A program made the translations under genes and the position numbers. From the NCBI RefSeq assembly GCF_035666175.1, contig NZ_CP142016.1:558001-622000 (forward strand): DNA of 64,000 bases. Reading direction: 5' to 3'. A model generated the notes under the pieces. The model saw nothing but the letters and a program-made list of their open reading frames with translations, had not been told where the DNA came from and ran no database searches. This stretch comes from Riemerella anatipestifer. GTDB taxonomy: Bacteria; Bacteroidota; Bacteroidia; Flavobacteriales; Weeksellaceae. Shown here one piece after another: positions 54,261-61,237 of this stretch. The stretch's first letter is position 1, and the number at the start of each line of letters is the position of its first letter.

Positions 54261-54361
54261 TAGAAATAGGAAAAAATTTACAAGAAGTAATAATGACTAT
54301 AATTGGATGTGTAGCTATTGTTACAATACTTTATTTAACAATTAGAGATAACAAAAATTAA
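54257..54361 (+). CDS. 34-residue membrane peptide
   Basis: The peptide is nearly all one hydrophobic helix (VIMTIIGCVAIVTILYL) with a short basic tail. Its ATG overlaps the previous stop, so translation coupling supports it. Confidence 0.5.
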   Translation: MIEIGKNLQEVIMTIIGCVAIVTILYLTIRDNKN

Positions 54362-54366
54362 AAATT

Positions 54367-54663
54367 ATGGAAAAACTAATCAAACAAATCAAACAATGGG
54401 CTGAAGACAAAGGAATACTAGCTAAAGCAACACCAACGAAACAAGCCCTAAAAACATTAGAAGAATGTACAGAACTACTCACTGCTATTGCAGATGATGA
54501 TGGAACGGAAATAAAAGATGCAATAGGAGATATAGTAGTTACGCTAATTATTCAGTGCGAAATGCAGAATTTAAATTTTATAGACTGCGTACAAAGTGCT
54601 TACGATGTAATAAGCAAAAGAACAGGAAAAATGATTAACGGGCAATTTGTAAAAGATATATGA
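54367..54663 (+). CDS. MazG-like nucleotide pyrophosphohydrolase
   Basis: A 98-residue single-domain MazG-like fold has the metal motif LEECTEL, then IKDAIGDIVVTLI (E-E-x-x-E and E/D-x-x-D). Phage MazG-like enzymes hydrolyse nucleotides and may adjust (p)ppGpp or nucleotide pools. It overlaps the next gene by four bases. It is unrelated in length to the host mazG at 14106. Confidence 0.83.
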   Translation: MEKLIKQIKQWAEDKGILAKATPTKQALKTLEECTELLTAIADDDGTEIKDAIGDIVVTLIIQCEMQNLNFIDCVQSAYDVISKRTGKMINGQFVKDI

Positions 54664-54905
54664 CAACGAATAATTGGAAAAAAACAGAAGAAGAATTACC
54701 AAATGAAAACGAAACTGTTTGGATAACGAACGGAAAAGATTGGGTAGCATTGGGTTGTTTAGCGTATGTTGAAGACGGCTATCTATGGGGAATTTCCAAT
54801 AATGAAATATACTCAAAAGACAACAAGATAATGACAGAGGTAGATTTAGAAGAGGGTTTAGATGTTAAGTTTTGGCATTCGGTGCCAGATATACCTAAAA
54901 TTTAA
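54660..54905 (+). CDS. DUF551-like phage protein
   Basis: An 81-residue protein with W-K...E-L-P-N-E-N-E-T-V-W and a late FWHSVPDIP resembles the small DUF551 proteins found in phages. The function is unknown. Confidence 0.6.
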   Translation: MTTNNWKKTEEELPNENETVWITNGKDWVALGCLAYVEDGYLWGISNNEIYSKDNKIMTEVDLEEGLDVKFWHSVPDIPKI

Positions 54906-54924
54906 AATATTAAAAAACAATATT

Positions 54925-55854
54925 ATGGAAGTAAAAATAATTAAAAGTTCAGACGAAAATGTAATGAAATTTGTCTTTGAAAAAGAAAATGCGGTTGCGG
55001 AAGCGGTATTATATAAGTATCCAACATACGAGGATAGAACAGTTATTTGCTGCTCCACACAAAGTGGCTGTCCCGTAGGGTGTAGATTCTGTGGTGCGGG
55101 TGATTATTTTGTTAGGAGTTTAAAATCCGAAGAAATAGTTTATCAAGTAGATTACTGTTTAAATAGTCAAAGTATAGATGCAAGTAAAATAAAGAATTTT
55201 CAAATAATGGTTATGTCAATGGGGGAACCATTATTAAACTTCAAAGAACTTGAAAAAGCATTTGAAATATTACATTCAAAATATCCTAATGCTAAACTTT
55301 TGATTAGCACAATAGCACCTCAAATAAACTATAATAGTGTTATGGATATGGCTGAAAGGATACCTACAGTTGGGTTACAGTTTTCAATTCACGAAAGTAC
55401 AGATGAGAAAAGAAATAAACTGATACCGTTTAAAAAGAAATTGACACTTTCTGAAATAGCAGAAGTTGGCGAAGTATTTTTAGCCAGAACAGGAAGAAAG
55501 CCTTTTTTCAACTACTGTGCAAAAGAAGATAACTCAAGTCAGGAAGATGCGGATAGACTTGCTGAATTATTAAACCCAGATGTTTTTGAAGCAACTATTT
55601 CAGTTGTTTGTGAAAGAGATGAGAGTATTGCAGCAGCTAATGAAAGACAAAGAGAATTGGCTAATTCGTTTATGTGCAAATTAAATGAAAAAGGATTTTC
55701 TACACGAATGTTTGACCCAGCAGGGCAAGATGATATAGGTGGTGGTTGCGGTCAATTATGGTTTGTCCAAGAATGGATGAGAAATAATCCTGAATTAGCA
55801 AAAAAATCGGTTGGTTTTGGAATGGATATTATTCACGCACCATCATCAAATTAA
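54925..55854 (+). CDS. RlmN/Cfr-like radical SAM enzyme
   Basis: From ATG 54925, 309 residues. It has the radical SAM cluster motif C49-x3-C53-x2-C56 (GCPVGCRFCGAG). Further matches are SMGEPLLNF and a late GGGCGQLWF with the cysteine RlmN uses as its methyl-transfer partner. RlmN and Cfr methylate adenine 2503 of 23S rRNA (and tRNA). The N-terminal RNA-binding domain of RlmN is shortened, as RlmN is about 380 residues. Target and role in a phage are unknown. An upstream ORF start at 54862 is rejected. Confidence 0.85.
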   Translation: MEVKIIKSSDENVMKFVFEKENAVAEAVLYKYPTYEDRTVICCSTQSGCPVGCRFCGAGDYFVRSLKSEEIVYQVDYCLNSQSIDASKIKNFQIMVMSMGEPLLNFKELEKAFEILHSKYPNAKLLISTIAPQINYNSVMDMAERIPTVGLQFSIHESTDEKRNKLIPFKKKLTLSEIAEVGEVFLARTGRKPFFNYCAKEDNSSQEDADRLAELLNPDVFEATISVVCERDESIAAANERQRELANSFMCKLNEKGFSTRMFDPAGQDDIGGGCGQLWFVQEWMRNNPELAKKSVGFGMDIIHAPSSN

Positions 55855-55872
55855 GAACAAGTAGAAAAACAT

Positions 55873-56319
55873 ATGACAACGAAGGATAAACTAAAAATAA
55901 TAACAGACAACATAAGACAAAAACTTCCACGACTAATGGAGTTGGAGGAGGGGTGTCTGATTAAAGATAAAGGCACAGATATTATAGGTAAAATTGTCCA
56001 TAAAGACGATGATGAATTTATATTTATTCAATGGATGGATGATATGTATGTTAAACACTCAAAATGCTCACTTGAATACCTTAAAAACAGATTTAAAAGT
56101 CTAGGCAAAGAACCAATGCTGACTGATATGTTAGAATGGTTAAGTCTTCTTAAAGAAGTAAGTTTATGTTATTTAGACAACAACAGTCTTTTAGTTATAG
56201 AAAAATCAGGCAAATTTTATTACCAAGTAATAGACATCACGAAACCTTACCTAAAAGACCAATCAAAAGAAGTAATTGACTTTTTATATAATTTTATAGA
56301 AAATGAGAAAACTCCCTAA
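55873..56319 (+). CDS. Phage protein, unknown
   Basis: A 148-residue acidic protein starts TTKDKLKIITDNIRQKL, with a beta-rich middle (GKIVHKDDDEFIFIQW). There is no recognised domain. Confidence 0.6.
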   Translation: MTTKDKLKIITDNIRQKLPRLMELEEGCLIKDKGTDIIGKIVHKDDDEFIFIQWMDDMYVKHSKCSLEYLKNRFKSLGKEPMLTDMLEWLSLLKEVSLCYLDNNSLLVIEKSGKFYYQVIDITKPYLKDQSKEVIDFLYNFIENEKTP

Positions 56320-56458
56320 CGATATTAGCCGATGTGCTAACAAAGAGTGTCCATTAAAAGAACAATGCCTAAGATGGCTAGACAATGGGAACGGAATGGT
56401 CCCACTATCGTTATTTAAGCCTAAAGACGGAAAATGTAAACATTTAATTGGAAAATAA
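56303..56458 (+). CDS. 51-residue zinc-ribbon-like phage protein
   Basis: The peptide has cysteines in RCANKECPLKEQCLRW and KCKH, giving a possible C-x4-C-x5-C...C/H site. Similar short Cys proteins occur in phages. It overlaps the previous gene by 17 bases. Confidence 0.55.
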   Translation: MRKLPNDISRCANKECPLKEQCLRWLDNGNGMVPLSLFKPKDGKCKHLIGK

Positions 56459-56467
56459 CAAAACACA

Positions 56468-56512
56468 ATGACTAAAGTAATTTACAAATACCCTCTCCAA
56501 GTAGAGGACTAA
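56468..56512 (+). pseudogene. 14-codon stub resembling DUF7352 start
   Basis: The frame MTKVIYKYPLQVED ends at TAA and looks like the first residues of longer phage proteins that continue after this motif. Immediately after it comes a terminator, so the gene may have been cut down to a stub. The family match is from memory and weak. Confidence 0.35.
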
Positions 56513-56518
56513 GCATTA

Positions 56519-56545
56519 CAGAGGGGCTACCGCCTCTCTTTTTCT
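56519..56545 (+). terminator. Terminator ending the early operon
   Basis: AGAGG (56520-56524) pairs with CCTCT (56533-56537), and C/T-rich sequence with TTTTT follows. It ends the long rightward early transcript ahead of a new promoter. Confidence 0.6.
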
Positions 56546-56573
56546 TGCAAAGCTAAAATTTTTTAGCAAAAAA

Positions 56574-56604
56574 TTTGCACAGTAAAAAAATAGTCGTATA
56601 TTTG
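56574..56604 (+). promoter_or_regulatory. Middle promoter for leader RNA and antirepressor unit
   Basis: TTTG (56574-56577) and TATATTTG (56597-56604) are separated by 19 bases, a near-ideal Bacteroidetes promoter. Transcription would begin at about 56608-56611, exactly where the structured leader begins. Confidence 0.8.
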
Positions 56605-56607
56605 CAG

Positions 56608-56769
56608 TGTTAAACCATCGTGAGTAGTTGTATAATCAATAAAAATAAAATATAAACTTACAGGCGTAAGGGTGTCGTATAATAGTAATATTATACACTT
56701 TCGTGAACACGATGGTTTAACAGCACCTACTTACGCCTATTTTATTTTTAATTATTATGTTAAACCATC
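56608..56769 (+). ncRNA. Structured leader RNA with alternating arms
   Basis: Arm A (56608-56622) is the perfect 15-base complement of A' (56708-56722). B (core AGGCGTAAG, 56662-56670) pairs with B' (CTTACGCCT, 56730-56738). That stem continues by GGTG/CACC (56671-56674 with 56724-56727) and by 11 A/T pairs (56641-56651 with 56739-56749). The order A-B-A'-B' gives a pseudoknot-like overlap, with hairpin C (56672-56698) inside. Twelve bases of A recur at 56758-56769, over the start codon, so A' can pair with either. I infer a translational switch. Confidence 0.7.
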
Positions 56770-57035
56770 AAACAACCGCACCAACCGCAAACAATAGTAG
56801 CGAGGTGCAAAGAAGCTTAAAAGAAGTATTAACAGTAGCAGACTTAACAGACTACAAACTTCGCTACCTGAAAGAAGTGCTAACCGACGAGTTAGACAAT
56901 TTTCACGACACTATTAACGAAGAAATCAAAGACGAGCGAAAAAGAGCTATTTTATTTGATAAAAGCAACCGAGTAATTGCCCTTTTTGCAATGTTAAAAG
57001 ATTTATTACCACAAGTGCCTGACTACTTTGAGTAG
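56757..57035 (+). CDS. Phage protein behind the leader RNA
   Basis: A 92-residue protein starts LNHQTTAPTANNSSEVQRS; its first codons are the third copy of leader arm A. The rest is helical (VADLTDYKLRYLKEVL). No domain is recognised. It is followed within seven bases by a 16-codon frame (57042-57092) whose TGA overlaps the antirepressor ATG, so this unit may be translationally coupled. Confidence 0.72.
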   Translation: MLNHQTTAPTANNSSEVQRSLKEVLTVADLTDYKLRYLKEVLTDELDNFHDTINEEIKDERKRAILFDKSNRVIALFAMLKDLLPQVPDYFE

Positions 57036-57088
57036 GTAAATATGCTTTTGATTTATGATGATTTACGAACTTCTAAATCTGCCCAGCT

Positions 57089-57880
57089 ATGAAAGCGTTA
57101 ATCAAAATCACAGAACAGAACGGCAAACAAGCCGTGTCAGCTAGAGAGTTACACTCTTTTTTAGAAAGTAAACAAGACTTTTCTAATTGGATAAAAAACA
57201 GGATTGAAAAATATGGACTTATTGAGGGGCAGGATTATCAAAAATTATATTTTGATTATAATGGTAACTTATTGAATATCAATCTCAATAAAAATATTGA
57301 CATTGACAATCAAAGAGTTATGAAAATAGAGTATATTTTAAGTATTGATACAGCGAAAGAGTTGGCAATGGTGGAGGGTAACGACAAAGGCAAACAAGCG
57401 AGGCGTTACTTCATAGAGTGCGAGAAGAAACTTAAAACCACCCTACCCACCACCTACAAAGAAGCCTTACTTGAACTCATCAAGAAAGAAGAAGAAAAAG
57501 AGGTATTACTCTTGCAAAATCAAGAGCAACAAGCCCAACTTGAAGCACAAGCCCCAAAGGTATTATTTACAGAGGCGGTAATGGGTAGTAAGACCTCGTG
57601 CCTTATTGGCGAGTTAGCCAAAGTAATTACTCAAAACGGTTACGAGATAGGCGAACGGCGATTGTTCAAATACCTAAGAGAAAACGGCTATTTGGGGCGT
57701 AAAGGCGAACGCTACAATATACCTAATCAAAAATATGTAGAACAGGGTATTTTTGAACTCAAAAAAGGCACTCGTTCAGGTAGCGGTGGCGTTATGCATA
57801 CCACCATAACCACAAAGGTAACAGGCAAAGGGCAGGTTTATTTTGTAAACAAGTTTCTCAAACACCTACAGAGTGCCTAA
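57089..57880 (+). CDS. Antirepressor with AntA and KilAC domains
   Basis: The 263 residues start KALIKITEQNGKQAVSAREL and hold an AntA-like domain, with SNWIKNRIEKYGLIEGQDY and later IDTAKELAMVEGNDKGKQARRYFIE. A KilA-C-terminal domain follows, beginning about residue 145 (FTEAVMGSKTSCLIGELAKVI, given in part). Such antirepressors bind or inactivate phage repressors. Expression may be set by the leader RNA 320 bases upstream. Confidence 0.85.
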   Translation: MKALIKITEQNGKQAVSARELHSFLESKQDFSNWIKNRIEKYGLIEGQDYQKLYFDYNGNLLNINLNKNIDIDNQRVMKIEYILSIDTAKELAMVEGNDKGKQARRYFIECEKKLKTTLPTTYKEALLELIKKEEEKEVLLLQNQEQQAQLEAQAPKVLFTEAVMGSKTSCLIGELAKVITQNGYEIGERRLFKYLRENGYLGRKGERYNIPNQKYVEQGIFELKKGTRSGSGGVMHTTITTKVTGKGQVYFVNKFLKHLQSA

Positions 57881-57942
57881 CAACAAATGGGGCTGAAATA
57901 TGCCCCTATTTACACAATTCTAACCCATAAAATTATAAACTT

Positions 57943-58257
57943 ATGAACCCAACATATTTAAAACAAATAATGCAATTAGCGTGGCAGTTTTTCAAACAAA
58001 CAGGTTTAAACTTTAGTGAGTGCCTAAAAAAGGCGTGGGCAAATTACAAACTAAAAAAGAGAATGCAACAGGGTATTGTTCGTTTCTACTTTCAAAAGGT
58101 AGACGGTACTATTAGAGAGGCGTGGGGTACCTTGAAAGCCGATTTACTGCCTGAAACCAAAGGTTCAGAACGAAAAGAAAACCCAACCACACAAGTCTAC
58201 TTTGATACAGAGGTCAATGAGTTTAGGTGTTTTAAAAAGTTTAATTTAATGTATTGA
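57943..58257 (+). CDS. DUF2693-type SH3-like phage protein
   Basis: A 104-residue protein contains RFYFQKVDGTIREAWGTL and later TQVYFDTEVNEFRCF, the pattern of DUF2693 SH3-fold proteins seen in Bacteroidetes phages and mobile elements. The function is unknown. Confidence 0.7.
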   Translation: MNPTYLKQIMQLAWQFFKQTGLNFSECLKKAWANYKLKKRMQQGIVRFYFQKVDGTIREAWGTLKADLLPETKGSERKENPTTQVYFDTEVNEFRCFKKFNLMY

Positions 58258-58264
58258 TAATTTA

Positions 58265-58317
58265 AAAGCGTGTTTTAAAATCAAAAACTTAATTTTTTTC
58301 GAGTTTATACACGCTTT
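58265..58317. repeat. Inverted repeat and copy 1 of a 25-base repeat
   Basis: AAAGCGTGT (58265-58273) and ACACGCTTT (58309-58317) form a 9-bp inverted repeat. The 25 bases at 58273-58297 recur at 62548-62572 with three mismatches. Both copies lie before a promoter. Confidence 0.55.
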
Positions 58318-58322
58318 ACTGT

Positions 58323-58352
58323 TTGAAATATAATAGATTAAGGTTACTTTTG
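58323..58352 (+). promoter_or_regulatory. Late-module promoter, apparently leaderless
   Basis: TTTG at 58322-58325 and TACTTTTG at 58345-58352 are 19 bases apart, matching the Bacteroidetes consensus. The start codon at 58360 is seven bases after the -7 element, where transcription should begin. Confidence 0.7.
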
Positions 58353-58359
58353 TAAAGTA

Positions 58360-58779
58360 ATGATTGAGGCAAAAACCATACAGAAGTACAAATCAAAGAC
58401 AAGGGGTAAGTTAGTAGAACAAGCCCAAAAGTTAGTAAACTCTTATGTGCGTCAAAGAGACGCAATAAACGAAAGAGGCGACTTTATTTGTATTTCGTGT
58501 GGTAAGTATAAACCAAAGCATCAATGCAATGCGGGGCATTATTTCAGTAGGGGCGGTTATCCGAGTGTGAGGTTTGATTTGGATAATATTCATGGTCAAT
58601 GCGTGCAATGCAATCTGCATCAACACGGCAACCTCATACCCTACCGTGAAAATCTTATCAAAAAGATAGGCGAAAAGAGGTTTGAACAATTAGAACAATT
58701 AGCAAAGATGAGTATTAAGCACGATAAAATTATGCTCATTGAGTTAATAGAAAGAATGAAACAACAATTAAAAAAATAA
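58360..58779 (+). CDS. ninG: NinG-like recombination protein
   Basis: The 139 residues match lambda NinG: SKTRGKLVEQAQKLVNSYVR, then FICISCGKYKPKHQCNAGHYF with a Cys/His zinc-binding pattern and LDNIHGQCVQCNLHQHGN. It is a Rap/NinG type protein acting on recombination structures. It heads the transcript from the leaderless promoter. Confidence 0.88.
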   Translation: MIEAKTIQKYKSKTRGKLVEQAQKLVNSYVRQRDAINERGDFICISCGKYKPKHQCNAGHYFSRGGYPSVRFDLDNIHGQCVQCNLHQHGNLIPYRENLIKKIGEKRFEQLEQLAKMSIKHDKIMLIELIERMKQQLKK

Positions 58780-58784
58780 AAACA

Positions 58785-59114
58785 ATGAACGAAGAAAAAC
58801 AGCTTTATCTAGTATTAACACGAGAGTGGTTTAACGAAATACTTTCTGGTAGAAAAAAAGAAGAGTACAGAGCCTTTACTGACTTTTACATAAGACGATT
58901 GGCGGTCATTGACAAAGATGGCGATTTAATAGACACAAAGAAGTATGAAACTGTTAAATTTCAAATGGGGTATTCAAAGACAGCACCTCAAATGATTGTA
59001 GAGGTTAAAGAGATATTGATAGAACACGACGAAGACGCTGGCGATGAGCTAACTACTGATAATTGCAACTTTGTAATTGTTTTAGGTGATATTTTAAGTA
59101 AGACAAACTGTTAA
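58785..59114 (+). CDS. ASCH domain protein
   Basis: A 109-residue protein has the ASCH start LYLVLTREWFNEILSGRKKEEYR and a beta-barrel remainder with FQMGYSK. ASCH proteins bind RNA or modified nucleosides, and some are nucleases or amidohydrolases. The role here is unknown. Confidence 0.78.
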   Translation: MNEEKQLYLVLTREWFNEILSGRKKEEYRAFTDFYIRRLAVIDKDGDLIDTKKYETVKFQMGYSKTAPQMIVEVKEILIEHDEDAGDELTTDNCNFVIVLGDILSKTNC

Positions 59115-59156
59115 ATTAAATATAAACTAATTATTAACCATTAAAACCAAATTATT

Positions 59157-59267
59157 ATGCCAGAACCAGCAAAAAAAGGCACAGGTAAACCTATTACAAG
59201 AGCCAAGAGAACAATTCAAAACTCGGGTATTAAAGCGAGAATAAGAAAAGTTATAGGTAAGAAGTAA
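59157..59267 (+). CDS. 36-residue basic peptide
   Basis: The peptide starts PEPAKKGTGKPITRAKRTI and is strongly basic. Its TAA overlaps the next ATG (TAATG), which supports a real, coupled gene. Confidence 0.5.
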   Translation: MPEPAKKGTGKPITRAKRTIQNSGIKARIRKVIGKK

Positions 59268-59971
59268 TGAACCTACTAGCCGACACAATGAAGAGTATTA
59301 AAGCCTTGTCTGAAAAAACGGACAGGGTTTTACTCTTTCATTCTGCCAATGGCAAAGATAGCATCGCTTTACTTGAAATGTTAAGCCCTTATTTCAAAGA
59401 GGTAAAGTGTGTGTATATGTATATGGCCAAAGACCTTTCGCATATAAACAAATATATTCTTTGGGCTGAAAAAAGATATAAGAATGCCTCGTTTATTCAA
59501 ACCCCACATTACGCCTACTACAACTATAAAAAATTAGGTATCTGCGGGACTAATGAGGTAAATTATGCACAATACAACCTATCAACAATTACAGAAAAAA
59601 TTAAGGAAGAAACAGGTATCCAATGGGCAGTGTATGGGTTTAAGCAAAACGATAGTCTTAACAGAAGATTGATGTTGCGAACCTATGAGAACGAAATAAC
59701 AAACGAAGAGACACAAAAGATATATCCATTGTCCAAGTGGACTAATAAAGAAGTTTTGCAGTTTATAAGTAAAAAAAGACTTATAGAACCATTACAATAT
59801 GGAAATGTAGGAAACACAAGGTCGCAAGGAACAGATGTAACAAACCTTTCTTTTCTTTTATGGTGTAGGGCAAACGCTCCAGGGGATTTAAAAAGAGTTA
59901 TAGAAGAGTTTCCCGACACGGAAAGAATTTTATTTGAATACGACTATGAAAAACAAAATAAAGCAATCTGA
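59267..59971 (+). CDS. PP-loop ATPase (PAPS reductase-like), second copy
   Basis: The 234-residue protein has the PP-loop LLFHSANGKDSIALL (S-x-x-G-K-D-S) and a late conserved GNTRSQGTDVT with a Cys nearby. It is distinct from the copy at 52396. It overlaps the ParB-like gene, so the two are coupled. In phages such a pair with a ParB-like protein and terminase is often seen; its role is unknown. Confidence 0.8.
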   Translation: MNLLADTMKSIKALSEKTDRVLLFHSANGKDSIALLEMLSPYFKEVKCVYMYMAKDLSHINKYILWAEKRYKNASFIQTPHYAYYNYKKLGICGTNEVNYAQYNLSTITEKIKEETGIQWAVYGFKQNDSLNRRLMLRTYENEITNEETQKIYPLSKWTNKEVLQFISKKRLIEPLQYGNVGNTRSQGTDVTNLSFLLWCRANAPGDLKRVIEEFPDTERILFEYDYEKQNKAI

Positions 59972-60671
59972 AACTAGAACTATACTAAGAAGCCAAATAA
60001 CACCAGCTCCATACAATCCAAGAAAGATAACTGATGAAGCAAGAAAAGCCTTAAAAAAGAACATCAAGGCAAACGGCATTATAGGGGGAATGGTATGGAA
60101 CGAACTAACCACAAATTTAGTATCGGGACATCAAAAGTTATCTATTGCTGACGAAGTAAATAAATATAATCCCTCCACAAAAGAGAACGATTACGAGATA
60201 AAAGTAGAAGTTATCAATGTAGATTTAAAGACGGAGAAAGAGCTAAACATATTCTTTAACTCCAAGTCCGTACAAGGAGAAATGGACTACCAAAAATTGG
60301 CTTTAATCGTTCCTGATATTGATGTAGATTTAGCGGGTTTAGATGATATAGACCTTTCTTTTATAGAGGTAGAACTACCTAAAGACTTAAATATTGAAGT
60401 GCCTACTTTTGAACCTCAAGAAGAAAAGAAAGAAAAGGCGAAAATACAAGATAGTGAAGAAGAACCCTCACAAGAGGAAAAAAAACAAGCCGTAAAAGAA
60501 GCTAAAGCGAAAGTTAAGGAGGGGACCTTTTACGAGGGAGACCCTTATATCACAATATCTTTTGACAGTTATGAGAATAAAGTGTTTTTCTTAGAGCGAT
60601 TTCACTTAAGCGGAGATACTAAGTTCATAAAAGGAGAAGAATTTGCAGAAATAATAGAGAATGGAGAATAA
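59946..60671 (+). CDS. ParB/Srx-like protein
   Basis: From ATG 59946, 241 residues (a start at 59934 is also possible). The ParB/sulfiredoxin fold is seen in ITPAPYNPRKITDEARKAL and VSGHQKLSIADEV, with a later acidic Lys/Glu linker and a C-terminal domain. Such proteins bind CTP or act as nucleases; here it lies just before the terminase and may act in DNA packaging or modification. It overlaps the genes on both sides. Confidence 0.78.
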   Translation: MKNKIKQSETRTILRSQITPAPYNPRKITDEARKALKKNIKANGIIGGMVWNELTTNLVSGHQKLSIADEVNKYNPSTKENDYEIKVEVINVDLKTEKELNIFFNSKSVQGEMDYQKLALIVPDIDVDLAGLDDIDLSFIEVELPKDLNIEVPTFEPQEEKKEKAKIQDSEEEPSQEEKKQAVKEAKAKVKEGTFYEGDPYITISFDSYENKVFFLERFHLSGDTKFIKGEEFAEIIENGE

Positions 60672-61143
60672 AGTAGGAAGACCCACGAAATACGACGCTA
60701 ATTATCACCCTGCACAAGCATTAAAATATTGTTTGGCTGGACTTACTGATGCTCAAATGGCTAATTTATTTGAGATTACAGAAGGAACTTTAAATAATTG
60801 GAAGAACGAACACCCTGAATTTTTAGAGTCCATAAAAAAGGGAAAAGAAGAAGCTGATGCTAATGTAGCTTCTACTTTGTATAAAAGAGCTTTGGGGCAT
60901 AAGGAAAAAAGACAAGTGCCAATCAAAGTAAAGCAATATGACGAACACGATAGACAGATAGAGAAAGTAGAAGTTGTAGAGGTAGAAGACTATTATCCTC
61001 CTGAAACATCAGCCCAAATATTTTGGTTGAAAAATAGACAGCCTAAAGCGTGGAGAGACAGACAAGATATAGAGCTGAACCAAAAAGGTAGTATCAACAT
61101 TTCGGACTGGCTCAAAATAAACAATCAGCAAGAAAAAGAGTGA
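60661..61143 (+). CDS. Terminase small subunit
   Basis: The 160 residues start GRPTKYDANYHPAQALKYCLAG and have a helix-turn-helix (DAQMANLFEITEGTLNNWK) and a late PPETSAQIFWLKNRQPKAW, typical of the DNA-recognition subunit. It binds the packaging site and hands DNA to the large subunit. It overlaps the previous gene by 11 bases. Confidence 0.88.
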   Translation: MENKVGRPTKYDANYHPAQALKYCLAGLTDAQMANLFEITEGTLNNWKNEHPEFLESIKKGKEEADANVASTLYKRALGHKEKRQVPIKVKQYDEHDRQIEKVEVVEVEDYYPPETSAQIFWLKNRQPKAWRDRQDIELNQKGSINISDWLKINNQQEKE

Positions 61144-61162
61144 TTTTTTAAAAACAATATAA

Positions 61163-61196
61163 TTTGGTCTAGTAAAATCCCCAGCGTGAGACCAAA
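61163..61196. repeat. Inverted repeat between terminase genes
   Basis: TTTGGTCT (61163-61170) and AGACCAAA (61189-61196) are perfect complements with 18 bases between. It lies in the only non-coding gap of the terminase pair. No T run follows. Confidence 0.5.
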
Positions 61197-61237
61197 ACGA
61201 GGCAAAAAATACACCTTTATATTGACAAATTCACAAA

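Noticed and set aside
56608-56722. The 15-base inverted repeats could be recombination sites flanking an invertible promoter.
   Set aside because: The best promoter (56574-56604) lies outside the repeats, no invertase gene is near, and the third arm copy on the start codon fits RNA pairing better. It is not excluded.
52396-60671. A full dnd (phosphorothioate) system.
   Set aside because: Only PP-loop enzymes and a ParB-like gene are present; DndA, DndB, DndD and DndE are not seen.
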